DNA from: Erwinia sp. OLFS4
GTDB lineage: Bacteria; Pseudomonadota; Gammaproteobacteria; Enterobacterales; Enterobacteriaceae
Direction of reading: 5' to 3'
NCBI RefSeq assembly: GCF_002752165.1
Contig: NZ_MOMB01000012.1
Span: 1 to 45,303 of the forward strand
DNA: 45,303 nt
Each line of letters starts with the position of its first letter. The stretch's first letter is position 1. A program made the position numbers and the translations under genes. The notes under the pieces are model-generated. The model did no database searches. It was given only the letters and a program-made list of their open reading frames with translations, and was not told the origin of the DNA. This document shows positions 19,079 through 28,561 of this stretch, in pieces.

Positions 19079-19981
19079 ATGGATGTACGCGCGCTACGTT
19101 ATTTCGTTGAGGTTGTCCGTCAGCAAAGCTTCACCCGCGCGGCGGAGCGATTGTATGTTACCCAGCCTACCATCAGCAAAATGCTCAAACAGCTGGAAGA
19201 TGAACTGAGCTGTACCCTGCTGATTCGTGAAGGCCGCAAACTGCATCTGACCGACACCGGACAGGCCGTGTACCAGCGAGGATTAACTATACTGCAGGAG
19301 TTTAAGCAGCTGGAAGCGGAGTTAAGCGATCTGACCGAGCTGAAAACCGGTGAACTGCGGCTGGGGATCCCACCGATGGTGGGCATGCAGATAGCCGGGT
19401 CCATTTCGGCCTTTCGCCAGCGTTATCCCGGCGTCGAGCTTAAAATAGCCGAATTCGGGGGGCTTACGGTGCAGCAGGCGGTAATGAATGGTAGCCTGGA
19501 TATTGCCATGACAGCCCTGCCGCTGGCAGAGGATTCCGGTCTGAATGCCCTGCCGCTGATGACCCATCCACTGTGCGTTCTGGTTCCGCGCAGCGAAGAA
19601 TGGCTACGCCGCAGCCTTATCCCACTGAGCGAACTGGTTAACCACCCGATTCTGATATATAACGAAGAATTCTCCCTTAACCGTCAGCTGATGCGGGCCT
19701 TTCAGACAGCAGGATTTACCCCACAAATTGCGGTACGTAGCGGACAATGGGATTTTCTGGCGGCCATGGTTCAGGCTGGCATGGGGGTGGCAATTATGCC
19801 AGAACCAATCTGCCAGCGGCTCGACAGAAACCAGTTATTGTGGTTGCCGCTGGAGTCAGATCTGGTCTGGCGTCTTGGACTGATATGGCGTGAAGGCAGC
19901 TATCTGTCACGCAGCGCCCAGGCCTGGATCGCCTGCTGTCGCGAGTTCTGGCCGGGGGAAGCGCCGCGTCTCTCTTTATAA
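19079..19981 (+). CDS. LysR-type regulator, CidR-like
   Basis: 300 aa. N-terminal winged HTH (MDVRALRYFVEVVRQQSFTR and ERLYVTQPTISKMLKQLEDE, residues about 1-60), then a LysR substrate-binding domain. It is encoded divergently from cidA-cidB and is therefore the likely activator of that operon, as CidR is elsewhere. An effector such as acetate is possible by analogy but unproven here. The ATG at 19079 after TTGGGAATGATT gives the standard LysR N-terminus; an upstream ATG at 19067 would add four residues. Confidence 0.88.
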   Translation: MDVRALRYFVEVVRQQSFTRAAERLYVTQPTISKMLKQLEDELSCTLLIREGRKLHLTDTGQAVYQRGLTILQEFKQLEAELSDLTELKTGELRLGIPPMVGMQIAGSISAFRQRYPGVELKIAEFGGLTVQQAVMNGSLDIAMTALPLAEDSGLNALPLMTHPLCVLVPRSEEWLRRSLIPLSELVNHPILIYNEEFSLNRQLMRAFQTAGFTPQIAVRSGQWDFLAAMVQAGMGVAIMPEPICQRLDRNQLLWLPLESDLVWRLGLIWREGSYLSRSAQAWIACCREFWPGEAPRLSL

Positions 19982-19990
19982 CCCCTCGCG

Positions 19991-21646
19991 TTAATGGAGA
20001 TCTTCTTTTTCCATCAGCAGCGTTTCCAGCAGATCGAGATCATGGAGCAGCACCCCCATGGTTTCGCTGCTGATTTGCTGAGTGGCCCGCAGGTGATAAA
20101 CCTCTCCGCGCTCCGCTCTCAGCGCAGTCAGCCGGAAGCGACGCTCGAGATTCTCCGCCAGCAGCGCCGCCTCAAGATCGTTTTTCCCGTCCACCCGTCG
20201 CCGCATCAGGCCAATTACCCGGGTGCTGATCTCTTTAACCAGATCCGGATCGAGATTTTCCGTGGTGTCATCAATCAGCCGCTCTTCCATTTTATATAAA
20301 CTCTCAATGGCCGTTCCCGCCATTACCGCCCGCGCCTCCTGCATTTCCCGCCGCTGCTGTGATTTATCAATGGTTTCAATGGTCCGCAGCAGCAGCGGCA
20401 TCACCACCACCCCCACCAGCAGGGAAAACAGGATGACGCCGGTGGCAATAAACACCAGCTCATAGCGGGCAGGGAAAGGATCGGCATTCGGCAGATAGAG
20501 CGGAATGGAAAGCACGCCGGCTAACGTAATAGCCCCACGGACGCCGGCAAAAGAAGCGATCAGTAATTCACGCAGTGAATAATTACCAAATTCCATGGGT
20601 TTCTTTTTCAGGAACCGCTGACTGACACGCTGCATAATCCACAGCCAGCCAAAACGCACCAGCATCAGGGCAATATAGATCATGGCAATGCTCGCCGACA
20701 GTATCCAGATATTCACGTTCGGGTCAGCATCGGCCTGCAGCAACGACGTTTCCAGTATGCCCGGCAGCTGCAGTCCCAGCATCAGAAACACCATGCCGTT
20801 AAAAACAAACTCCAGCATCTGCCAGACGCTGTTGGCACGCAGACGCATCGCCAGCGGGGCCTGACGCATAATACCTGAACGGGTCACGGTCATTCCTGCC
20901 GCCACCGCGGCAAGAATACCGGAAACGCCAAGATGTTCTGCAATCAGATATGAGGCAAAAGGCAGCAGAAGCAATAATACTGTCTGTGTTGCCGGATCGT
21001 CGCCGCTCCAGCGGCTAAACAGACGCAGTGAACGCCCGTATAACAGGCTCACCAGGATACCGGCCAGTAAGCCGCCCAGCGCTACGGTGAGAAAACTGAC
21101 CGCGGCCCCGGAAATCGTGAAGATCATGGTGCCCAGCGTCACGTCAATGGCAAACTTTAATGAGACCAGGCCGGAAGCGTCGTTCATTAAGGCTTCGCCT
21201 TGCAGTATTGACATGATCTTTTTCGGAATGCGTCCCTCACCGACAATACCGGACAGGGCCACCGCATCGGTGGGTGACAACACCGCGGCCAGGGCAAAAG
21301 CCGGAATCAACGGAATACCTGGCACAACCCAATAGATCAGATAACCAATACCCACCACGGTAATCAGCACCAGCACCAGCGCAAGACCGATAATCTCACG
21401 TCCGTGATGAAAAAATTCGCTGGTCGGCGTTTTCCAGCCATCGGCAAACAGCAACGGAGGAATAAACAACACCAGGAACAGCTTAGGGTCAAAATCGACG
21501 TGCAGACCAAACGTTGGCCAGGCCAGCAGAGCGCCGAGGCCTATCTGCACCAAAGGTAACGGAATCTGAAAAGGAATGATACGCGCCGCTACGCCGGACA
21601 GCGACACAGCGAGGGTCATAATCAGTATGGTAAAAAAGATTTCCAT
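19991..21646 (-). CDS. yjcE: CPA1 family Na+/H+ antiporter YjcE
   Basis: 551 aa (E. coli YjcE 549). A CPA1/NhaP-like monovalent cation:proton antiporter with about 12 helices (residues 1-410) and a hydrophilic helical C-terminal tail of about 140 residues. The ion-site region is visible in AAVLSPTDAVALSGIV and LQGEALMNDASGLVSLKFA. It lies between cidR and ghxP, as yjcE does next to yjcD (ghxP) in E. coli. The ion preferred in vivo is not certain. Confidence 0.92.
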   Translation of the reverse strand: MEIFFTILIMTLAVSLSGVAARIIPFQIPLPLVQIGLGALLAWPTFGLHVDFDPKLFLVLFIPPLLFADGWKTPTSEFFHHGREIIGLALVLVLITVVGIGYLIYWVVPGIPLIPAFALAAVLSPTDAVALSGIVGEGRIPKKIMSILQGEALMNDASGLVSLKFAIDVTLGTMIFTISGAAVSFLTVALGGLLAGILVSLLYGRSLRLFSRWSGDDPATQTVLLLLLPFASYLIAEHLGVSGILAAVAAGMTVTRSGIMRQAPLAMRLRANSVWQMLEFVFNGMVFLMLGLQLPGILETSLLQADADPNVNIWILSASIAMIYIALMLVRFGWLWIMQRVSQRFLKKKPMEFGNYSLRELLIASFAGVRGAITLAGVLSIPLYLPNADPFPARYELVFIATGVILFSLLVGVVVMPLLLRTIETIDKSQQRREMQEARAVMAGTAIESLYKMEERLIDDTTENLDPDLVKEISTRVIGLMRRRVDGKNDLEAALLAENLERRFRLTALRAERGEVYHLRATQQISSETMGVLLHDLDLLETLLMEKEDLH

Positions 21647-21800
21647 GCGTTGCGTTTAGCCTCTTCCGACAGGCGTGAATACAGCGTCCTGCGCTGCCCT
21701 ATGCGGATAGTAAAACAAAAGCATGGTGATAAAAAACCGTAACGGTGCGGAAAACAAACAAATAGCCACGAGGCAACCCCCGTGGCCATGATGTGATCGG

Positions 21801-23150
21801 TCAGATAGCCCAGCCACCGGCGTAAAAAGCAATCAGCGCAACGGCAATAATCACGGTGCCTGCATTCAGTTTCCGCCATTCGCCAGAAATCACCCGTCCG
21901 ATAACCAGTACACCGAAGCCCAGCATAATACCGGTCACGATATTACTGGTCAGCACAATGAATACGGCGGTAACCAGGCCGGCCATCGCATCAACAGAAT
22001 CGCTAAAATCCAGTTTCGTCACGTTACTGAGCATCAGCAAACCGACGTACATTAAAGCCGGTGCAGTGGCATAACCCGGTACCAGCCAGGCCAGCGGTGA
22101 TAAAAACAGAATCAGCAAAAACAGCACGCCGACGGTGATGGCGGTCAGGCCGGTTTTACCGCCGGCGGCAGTACCTGCCGCCGATTCAATATAAACAGCT
22201 GCCGGTGCCGCCCCCACCACTGCTGACAACACGCTGCTCAGTGAATCAGATGTTAGCGCTTTGCCACCGTTAATAATTTGTCCGTCTTTATCGACCAGGT
22301 TGGCATGTCCCGCCACGGCACGAATAGTACCGGTTGCATCAAATACGGCGGTCATCACCAAGGCCAGAACGCTCGGCAACACGGCCGCACTCAACGCACC
22401 TTTAATATCAAGACTGAACAACAGCGAATGCCCCTGCGCATCGTTCAGGCTCGGCATAGCAAACATGCCCTGATAATGCACGGCGGGGTCGAAGACCAGC
22501 CCCAGAACAGAGATAATAATGATGGTCAGCAAAATGCCACCCGGCACTCGCAGCTTCTCCAGCCCAATAATCGCCGCCAGCCCCAGCAACGACATCATCA
22601 CCGGAAAACTGGTGAAATTTCCCAGAACCACCGGCAGACCGGCGCCGGGATTTTTTACCACCAGGTTAACGCCATCAGCAGCAATCAGCAGCAGGAATAA
22701 TCCGATACCAATGCCGGTGCCCTGCGCTACCCCACGCGGCAAATTGCGCATTATCCAGCTACGGATGCCGGTGGCGGAAATCAGCGTAAACAATAACCCC
22801 ATTAAAAAAACGGCGCCCAGTGCAACCGGTACGCTAATGTGCTGGCCAAGTACCAGGCTAAAAGCCGTAAACGCGGTCAGCGAGATAGCACAACCTATCG
22901 CCAGCGGCAGATTCGCCCATAACCCCATCAGCAGCGAACCAAACCCGGCAACCAGACAGGTGGCGACGAAAACCGCCGACGGCGGAAAACCGGCTTTTCC
23001 CAGCATGCCGGGGACCACAATCACCGAATAGACCATAGCCAGAAAGGTGGTAATGCCGGCAATCAGCTCCTGGCGCACGCTGCTACCACGGGCTGAGATA
23101 TGAAACCAGCGATCCAGCGCGCAGCCGGAGTGAGACGAGGACGATGACAT
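21801..23150 (-). CDS. ghxP: guanine/hypoxanthine permease GhxP
   Basis: 449 aa (E. coli GhxP, formerly YjcD, 449). NCS2/AzgA-like purine:H+ symporter in the inner membrane that takes up guanine and hypoxanthine. Marks include the [20 protein letters not shown] start, [15 protein letters not shown] and the [11 protein letters not shown] segment. ATG 23150 is set by AGGGGAA upstream and matches the known N-terminus; the longer frame to 23192 lacks support. A PurR-box-like sequence is about 100 bases upstream at 23248-23263. Confidence 0.93.
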   Translation of the reverse strand: MSSSSSHSGCALDRWFHISARGSSVRQELIAGITTFLAMVYSVIVVPGMLGKAGFPPSAVFVATCLVAGFGSLLMGLWANLPLAIGCAISLTAFTAFSLVLGQHISVPVALGAVFLMGLLFTLISATGIRSWIMRNLPRGVAQGTGIGIGLFLLLIAADGVNLVVKNPGAGLPVVLGNFTSFPVMMSLLGLAAIIGLEKLRVPGGILLTIIIISVLGLVFDPAVHYQGMFAMPSLNDAQGHSLLFSLDIKGALSAAVLPSVLALVMTAVFDATGTIRAVAGHANLVDKDGQIINGGKALTSDSLSSVLSAVVGAAPAAVYIESAAGTAAGGKTGLTAITVGVLFLLILFLSPLAWLVPGYATAPALMYVGLLMLSNVTKLDFSDSVDAMAGLVTAVFIVLTSNIVTGIMLGFGVLVIGRVISGEWRKLNAGTVIIAVALIAFYAGGWAI

Positions 23151-23247
23151 ATAAAAATTCCCCTGAATGAGTGGTATGCAGCCGGACAACACGATAACTG
23201 GCTATCGCCCGGGTTGCAGTTGCGTTTTACGCAGGCGAAATCGATAA

Positions 23248-23263
23248 CAGCAAACGTTTACGT
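23248..23263. promoter_or_regulatory. candidate PurR operator upstream of ghxP
   Basis: CAGCAAACGTTTACGT matches the palindromic PurR consensus ACGCAAACGTTTGCGT at 13 of 16 positions, with the CAAACGTTT core intact. It lies about 98 bases upstream of the ghxP ATG, in the promoter region. PurR repression of purine permease genes is known in enterobacteria, so the position makes biological sense. Confidence 0.65.
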
Positions 23264-23362
23264 CGCGCAATATGCTTTTGCTGTCAGTAAGACTTATTGT
23301 TAGCGCGGCGATTATCAGACCTGTTCAGGTGCTTTTCAACCGGCGATAACAATTTATTCGCT

Positions 23363-24022
23363 TTATTCGCTGAGATCGATTTTTCCTGCCCGCAAAATAG
23401 CACGCTGCCAGGCATCCCGCTGCGCTATCTTATCCAGCCAGGCCTGAATATTTTCCGACTGACCATGGCGCGCCATCAGCGCCTGTAAAGGAAAACTCAT
23501 CTGCACATCGGCAATAGTGAAATGATCGCCGGCAAACCAGCGCTGCTCACCAAGATGCTGTTCAATAAACTGTTGATGGTTTTTCAGCTGCCGATCAAGA
23601 TACCCTTTGCGGATACCCTGTTCTAACATCCGGCCTGCCGGGCGCAACAGCCAGGGGGTGGGTGCCTTACCAAGACGGTTGAAAATCAGCCGCATCACCA
23701 GCAACGGCATTAACGATCCCTCAGCATAGTGCAACCAATAGCGCGCCTGCTGACGAACGTCGGCCTGACGTGGCATAAATTGCTGCTGCGGATCATATTG
23801 TTCGACCAGATATTCAAGAATAGCGCCTGACTCAGCCAGCACGAGGCCATCATCGACGATCACCGGCGATTTACCTAACGGGTGTATTTCTTTTAGTGAC
23901 ACAGGTGCCAGTAACGTTGGTTCACGCTGATAACGCACCAGCTGATAGGGAAGTGCCAGCTCTTCCAGCATCCAGACAATTCGCAGTGAGCGGGACTGAT
24001 TAAGGTGATGAACAGTGATCAT
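23363..24022 (-). CDS. glutathione S-transferase family protein
   Basis: 219 aa. N-terminal thioredoxin-like GST domain (MITVHHLNQSRSLRIVWMLE) with the cis-proline and glutathione-binding segment HPLGKSPVIVDDGLVLAESG at about residues 47-67. A helical C-terminal domain follows, with FAGDHFTIADVQMSFPL. The serine/arginine-rich start (NQSRS) resembles the beta- or nu-like GSTs of bacteria. It sits next to soxR, so a role in oxidative or electrophile defence is plausible but not shown. Confidence 0.87.
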   Translation of the reverse strand: MITVHHLNQSRSLRIVWMLEELALPYQLVRYQREPTLLAPVSLKEIHPLGKSPVIVDDGLVLAESGAILEYLVEQYDPQQQFMPRQADVRQQARYWLHYAEGSLMPLLVMRLIFNRLGKAPTPWLLRPAGRMLEQGIRKGYLDRQLKNHQQFIEQHLGEQRWFAGDHFTIADVQMSFPLQALMARHGQSENIQAWLDKIAQRDAWQRAILRAGKIDLSE

Positions 24023-24067
24023 GTGCGGCCTGCGCTGAATGACGTTTTTTCAGTATAGCCGTTTTCA

Positions 24068-24535
24068 TCACGGCGGATCGTTTTGCAACAATACCGCACC
24101 GGTGCCCTGAATACTGAGCCGATCATCCGGATTACGTAGCGGGCACTGGGCCATAGAAAGGCAGCCACAGCCAATGCAACCATCCAGTTCATCGCGCAGG
24201 CGGGTAAGCGTGGCGATGCGCCGATCCAGCTCAGCCCGCCACTGACTGGTTAATGCCCGCCATTCTCTGGCCGACATGCGTTTTCCGGCAGGAATTTGCA
24301 TCAGACTTTCGCCGATGGTCGACAGGGGAATACCAATACGCTGCGCAATCTTAATCACTGCCACCCGCCGCAGAACATCGCGATGATAACGCCGTTGATT
24401 TCCCCCGTTCCGGCTACTGCTAATAAGGCCTTTCTCTTCATAAAAATGCAACGCTGACACCGCCACGCCGCTACGTTGCGCCACCTCGCCGGGAGTCAGT
24501 TCTTTTTTATTTGCAAAATTCACATTTTTTTTCAT
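24068..24535 (-). CDS. soxR: redox-sensing transcriptional activator SoxR
   Basis: 155 aa (E. coli SoxR 154). MerR-family activator: N-terminal winged HTH ([20 protein letters not shown]), dimerisation helix, and the [2Fe-2S] cluster cysteines in [17 protein letters not shown] (residues about 121-137, pattern CxxCxC-x5-C). Oxidation by redox-cycling compounds turns on soxS. The gene is divergent from soxS over a shared operator, as in E. coli. Confidence 0.97.
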   Translation of the reverse strand: MKKNVNFANKKELTPGEVAQRSGVAVSALHFYEEKGLISSSRNGGNQRRYHRDVLRRVAVIKIAQRIGIPLSTIGESLMQIPAGKRMSAREWRALTSQWRAELDRRIATLTRLRDELDGCIGCGCLSMAQCPLRNPDDRLSIQGTGAVLLQNDPP

Positions 24536-24542
24536 TTAGCAC

Positions 24543-24573
24543 TTTACCTCAAGTTAACTTGAGGAATTATACT
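24543..24573 (+). promoter_or_regulatory. soxS promoter with 19-bp spacer and SoxR box
   Basis: The -35 TTTACC (24543-24548) and -10 TATACT (24568-24573) are separated by 19 bases, the elongated spacing required for MerR-type activation. The perfect palindrome CCTCAAGTTAACTTGAGG (24547-24564) is the SoxR operator, identical to the E. coli site as I know it. It also overlaps the soxR promoter region and probably gives autoregulation. Confidence 0.95.
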
Positions 24574-24688
24574 TCTCCCCCATCAGACGCGCGACATGAA
24601 ATTTACGCACCACACAGGTTTAAGCGCTGCCAGACTACTATTACGGCGAGCCATCGCGCTGGTTTTAACTTCCAGGGAGACCCGTTTT

Positions 24689-25114
24689 ATGCATGATGAA
24701 ATCATTAAAACTCTGACCGCATGGATTGAAAAAAACCTTGATAAAACGCTGTCAATCGATGAGGTGGCAGCTAAATCAGGCTATTCAAAATGGCACCTGC
24801 AACGCATGTTTCGTAATGTGACCAGCCAGACCCTGGGCGGCTACATCCGCGAGCGCCGCCTGACACTGGCAGCGCAGGCACTGTCTCAGACCCAGCGCCC
24901 GGTATTTGATATTGCCATGCAGTATGGCTACGATTCACAGCAAACCTTCTCACGGGTGTTTCGCCGCCAGTTCTCCCAGACGCCAACCGCATACCGCCAT
25001 GCAATGCGCCGTCAGCTGCAACAGCCACAGCGTGACGCCCCTTATGATTACGGCGATTATCATGCCCCCTTTTGCCGGGTGGACACCGCCAGCGGTTTGC
25101 AACAGGCCTGCTAA
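24689..25114 (+). CDS. soxS: AraC/XylS regulator SoxS with C-terminal extension
   Basis: 141 aa. The first about 107 residues align with SoxS throughout: two helix-turn-helix units, KSGYSKWHLQRMFRNVT and MQYGYDSQQTFSRVFRRQF. It should activate superoxide-response genes at soxboxes. E. coli SoxS ends just after the PSDYRHRL segment; here the protein continues about 34 residues past TAYRHAM with a polar tail (QQPQRDAPYDYGDYHAPFC). ATG 24689 with CCAGGGAGA upstream is the start; the frame stays open to 24596 but that part covers leader sequence. Transcribed from the SoxR-dependent promoter. Confidence 0.94.
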   Translation: MHDEIIKTLTAWIEKNLDKTLSIDEVAAKSGYSKWHLQRMFRNVTSQTLGGYIRERRLTLAAQALSQTQRPVFDIAMQYGYDSQQTFSRVFRRQFSQTPTAYRHAMRRQLQQPQRDAPYDYGDYHAPFCRVDTASGLQQAC

Positions 25115-25367
25115 AACCTAAAAGCATGGCATCCGGGCTGACTGTCCGGGTGCCCCAGCCAGCACAAGTATCTACGCTTCCACCGCCATTTTTACCACCA
25201 GCCACAGGTGGTTAGCCTCGCTCAGCCAGCAGCACAGCGCCGCCCTGTTTCGCTAAAAACCTGTACCCGATCGCCTATAACTACAGGTTATCGACAGGCA
25301 ACAAAAGCACGATCACTCACGCGATGCTAACAGGCGCAAAATTTGTTCAAAATTTAAAATTCAGTGA

Positions 25368-25391
25368 TATAATGTGACCTGCATCACATTT
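25368..25391 (+). promoter_or_regulatory. predicted yjcB promoter overlapped by a near-consensus CRP site
   Basis: A perfect -10 TATAAT lies at 25368-25373 (a weak -35 such as GTTCAA is 17 bp upstream). AATGTGACCTGCATCACATTT (25371-25391) contains the exact CRP half-sites TGTGA-N6-TCACA. The site would cover the start point, so CRP bound here should repress this promoter. The region 25115-25492 holds no supported gene; the leader to yjcB would be about 110 bases. Confidence 0.75.
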
Positions 25392-25492
25392 AAGCCTTCG
25401 CGCTGGCGATCTGCGTGGTCTCCCTGACAAACTGCGCGCGTCGTCTCTACCTGGTCAATTGTCAGGGCTGAATCATCCGGAGTTGAAAAATC

Positions 25493-25774
25493 ATGGGGAC
25501 CCTGGCGGCAAGTTTAGCCTTAATGAGATGGGAATTATTAAGCGCAGTCATGATGTTTTTTGCCAGTACCTTCAACGTAAGATGCCGTCAGACCAGCCAT
25601 AACGCGCTGGCATTTGTTTTCACCGGCATCGGTATCGGCATGTCCTGCTGGTTTGTTACCGGTTTACTCGGCATTACCATCAGCACCGTAAACCTGCTTA
25701 ACTTCTGGCATATCACTAAAGACGCGTTTGTTGAAGTGATGAGCCATACCCCGTCTGACTGGCCTATGCCGTAA
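25493..25774 (+). CDS. yjcB: inner-membrane protein YjcB
   Basis: 93 aa, matching E. coli YjcB through RWELLSAVMMFFASTFNVR, SCWFVTGLLGITI and the end SDWPMP. Two hydrophobic segments (about 12-27 and 40-62) predict a small inner-membrane protein; its function is unknown. CCGGAGTTGAAAAATC precedes the ATG. In E. coli yjcB lies between ssb and the pdeC/soxS genes; here about 14 kb of accessory DNA separates it from ssb. Confidence 0.88.
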   Translation: MGTLAASLALMRWELLSAVMMFFASTFNVRCRQTSHNALAFVFTGIGIGMSCWFVTGLLGITISTVNLLNFWHITKDAFVEVMSHTPSDWPMP

Positions 25775-25806
25775 TTTTTCAACAACGGGCCTGATCGCCC
25801 GTTGGT

Positions 25807-26766
25807 TTATATCTTTTTTAGCACACCCGGCATCGCTATTCCCTGTTTAGGTGCAGTGGAAATTGACTTACGATCCTGCTGCCACATGTCGCCCATGATT
25901 CGGTCAAGTCCACGATCGAGCCCGGTCACCAGCCCGGCACCCGGCGTAAATGTCAACTCACCAAAATAGATCCTGCCCTCGTGGATATACCAGTCTACCC
26001 GTACATAATCAAAATCACTGGCTAAGACTTTACTTAACTGCAACGCTTTTTCCAGCGAAGGCATTTGCGCGCTGATATCGAGACCTGTATCACGGATCTT
26101 ATGAAAGCTATGTTTCAGATTATTAACGTAAAAAATCATCGAGAGCGGTCCCTGCCCGCTGCGGTTATATATCACCTGCAGCACATACTCGAAATGGCCA
26201 TCCCTTTTATTAAACATATGAAATTTATAATCAATTGCGCCAAGGTTTCCGTCACCAATATATTGCTCAACGAGAATACGCGGCTTAATAAAACGATAAT
26301 GAATTTCACGGGAATGTGCGGAAAAATCCATCCTGAGCCATTCGTTACAGCGTGCCACCAGCTGCTGCTTCCGGATACAGTCTGGCTCCTCAAGCAGTAC
26401 TTCAACCATTCCTGACCCATGATTTGGTTTAATCACGTTATTTTTCAGAGACTTAAGGCTTAAAAGCGTCGTCGGATCTTTCGTTTCATACAATAAGGGA
26501 ATCAGATAATTGTTGCCAATTTGCTGAGCAATATACTCTCTGACCAGCAGCTTATCCGACAGGTGTCCATAGCGCACGTAATCCCCCATGATAATTTTCC
26601 GGTACAGGATTTTTTCATTGAACAACCGGGGCTTCCGGAGGTTCGGTAACTTCCTGAAAGTGTGAAAATAGAAAATACGGTCCTGATATGACCACGGCAT
26701 TTTCCGTATTAACCAGGCGATACTTTTGCGCAATCCTTTTATCAGCTTATTCATTTTCAACCTCAT
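25807..26766 (-). CDS. TupA-like ATP-grasp protein
   Basis: 319 aa. It fits the TupA-like ATP-grasp family, proteins found in surface-polysaccharide clusters and named after the Bacillus teichuronopeptide gene; they are thought to ligate amino acids or peptides to a carboxylate acceptor. Visible: FNEKILYRKI and SDKLLVREYI near the N-terminus, NVIKPNHGSGMVEV (nucleotide-site lysine, about residue 113), and the metal/ATP site near the end in GRIYFGELTFTPGAGL. No membrane helix. The ATG overlaps the flippase stop (ATGA), so both are translated together. Acceptor and donor are unknown. Confidence 0.8.
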   Translation of the reverse strand: MRLKMNKLIKGLRKSIAWLIRKMPWSYQDRIFYFHTFRKLPNLRKPRLFNEKILYRKIIMGDYVRYGHLSDKLLVREYIAQQIGNNYLIPLLYETKDPTTLLSLKSLKNNVIKPNHGSGMVEVLLEEPDCIRKQQLVARCNEWLRMDFSAHSREIHYRFIKPRILVEQYIGDGNLGAIDYKFHMFNKRDGHFEYVLQVIYNRSGQGPLSMIFYVNNLKHSFHKIRDTGLDISAQMPSLEKALQLSKVLASDFDYVRVDWYIHEGRIYFGELTFTPGAGLVTGLDRGLDRIMGDMWQQDRKSISTAPKQGIAMPGVLKKI

Positions 26767-28019
26767 TTATAGGTCTTGATTTTGCGTGAGGAAAGTTGAA
26801 TTTTCATAATGACTCCCTTCTTAAAAAAATAATTTATTACCGTGAGTGACAATAATTCTGTAATAAACACACTCCAGGCCGCACCGATCAGTCCCCAGCT
26901 ACGAATGAAAAACCATGAAGTCAACAGACTGATCAGTAACTGAAAGAGGATCTTCACTAACAGGTAGTTAAATCCCCCCTCTTTAACCATAAAGCGATAT
27001 ACGACTGTTCCCATGGCCGAAAAACAGGTGGCCCACGACAACAGCGTAATAATATTCCCTGCCTGGATATAATCGTTTCCATACAGCATGCTGATTAATC
27101 TTTCGCCAGTTAGCGAAACGATAAGCAGCATAAAAAGGGACACCACCATGACATAGCCATTCAATCGTGCAGCCAGCCTGACCGCCATTTCACCCCGCTG
27201 GCGAAAAATTGCCGAAAAGCAGGAGGTGATGATGGCCACCGGAATAAATATCCATGAAGCTGCAATGGTGTTAGCGGCAGCAAACACCCCCAGTTGCTGT
27301 GCTGAGCCGCTAGCAACCAGAAAAAACTGCGCCATTTTGACCTGTACGGAGATAAACACGCTGGAAATCGCCAGCGGTAAACCGGCATACAACAGGTAAT
27401 GCATATAACTATGCTGCCAGCGCCGCGGCGGCGCACAGATTTCGCGATGGCGAAAAAACTGTCCCCGTTTAATCAGGTAAGGTACCAGCGTCACTGCCAC
27501 AATCGATAACGACAGTAAAAACGGGCTCAGTTTCAGCCAGGCCACCGTGAAACTGATAGCGAAACTGACCAGCATACCGCAAGCGTTGGCCACGGTATTC
27601 AGACGCGACTTCAGACGCGCATTGTTATAAACGCTGAAAATATCCTGCGTGACAAAAATGGCAGATAAAAATGCCGCAAAAGCAAAAACCGCAAAATTTT
27701 CCCGCATTGTCAGCCAGACGTATATTAATGTCGGCGTCGAGAGAATCAGTAATAAAATCAGACGAAAACGGCGAGCAACCGCCATCAATCGGCTACCTTT
27801 CTTCTCATTTTTACTGATGCTTTTGAAAAGAATGGTTTCTGATCCAAATATTGCCATTGTCTGAATAATTGAAAATAATGACGTTGAAAATGTCATTTGT
27901 CCGAAAATTGCCGGACCAAATGATTTAGCAACATAGGATGTGACAAATATCACACCAAACACAGATATCACCTTTTCAGACATCATCCAGCCCGCATTAG
28001 ACATTTCGCTGTATTTCAT
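26763..28019 (-). CDS. Wzx-type polysaccharide flippase
   Basis: 418 aa with about 12 membrane helices across the length, matching the MATE/MVF-like polysaccharide flippase (Wzx/RfbX) family. An N-terminal hydrophobic block starts at EKVISVFGVIFVTSYVAKSF, and the family's lone charged residues sit inside helices. Wzx proteins move lipid-linked oligosaccharide from cytoplasm to periplasm. It is the first gene of a two-gene operon with the TupA-like protein; no glycosyltransferase, polymerase or sugar gene is nearby, which is unusual. Confidence 0.85.
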   Translation of the reverse strand: MKYSEMSNAGWMMSEKVISVFGVIFVTSYVAKSFGPAIFGQMTFSTSLFSIIQTMAIFGSETILFKSISKNEKKGSRLMAVARRFRLILLLILSTPTLIYVWLTMRENFAVFAFAAFLSAIFVTQDIFSVYNNARLKSRLNTVANACGMLVSFAISFTVAWLKLSPFLLSLSIVAVTLVPYLIKRGQFFRHREICAPPRRWQHSYMHYLLYAGLPLAISSVFISVQVKMAQFFLVASGSAQQLGVFAAANTIAASWIFIPVAIITSCFSAIFRQRGEMAVRLAARLNGYVMVVSLFMLLIVSLTGERLISMLYGNDYIQAGNIITLLSWATCFSAMGTVVYRFMVKEGGFNYLLVKILFQLLISLLTSWFFIRSWGLIGAAWSVFITELLSLTVINYFFKKGVIMKIQLSSRKIKTYK

Positions 28020-28561
28020 CTCAGTGCCCTATCATTCCTCAGACAGACGGACAAAAATCACTTCCGTGTCCACAACTTAAGTCAGTTACATCAGGTTCAG
28101 GAACCAGAAAAAGCGTGACGCCTCTGAATTAGATCGCCAGTTCATTTTTTATAATTAGAGAATAGTCTTAAATTTTTATTAATGAGATAATTTTAAGAAT
28201 TTAGGAATATATTTAATTTTGGTCTCAAAAGCGCCAAAACCGTCTCAAAAAAAATTGCCTCCAGAACCTGGCGATCACTTATTACTCTATGAAACCCGGG
28301 CGCCAGATATTATGCAAAATGTCTGGTGCCACACGATGGAAAGAATCTATAACAAAACCCTCCATGTCGAAAGTCGTCACCAGGCTTTTGAAATAAAATA
28401 AGAGTAATCCCATGATGATATTTCTCATTAATCACTTAACTTAAGCCTTGCAATTAATAGAAATGGTCAACCGCTCGCCGCGCTAATAAATCGAACGGTT
28501 AGATCCACTTATAAGCCAGATTTAACCCATCACATTATCGTTAAGAAAGGTAATACTATTT
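28020..28561. other. AT-rich gene-free interval
   Basis: About 540 bases between the divergent flippase and the transposase-derived HTH gene, visibly AT-rich at 28140-28230. One frame (28219-28401) is open for 60 codons from a TTG but has no ribosome site and no family resemblance. AACCG...CGGTT at 28467-28501 forms a small inverted repeat. Promoters for both neighbours must lie here but are not clear. Confidence 0.5.

Noticed and set aside
28219..28401. 60-codon frame from TTG in the flippase/HTH gap
   Set aside because: No ribosome site, alternative start, no recognisable family and a composition like AT-rich non-coding DNA.
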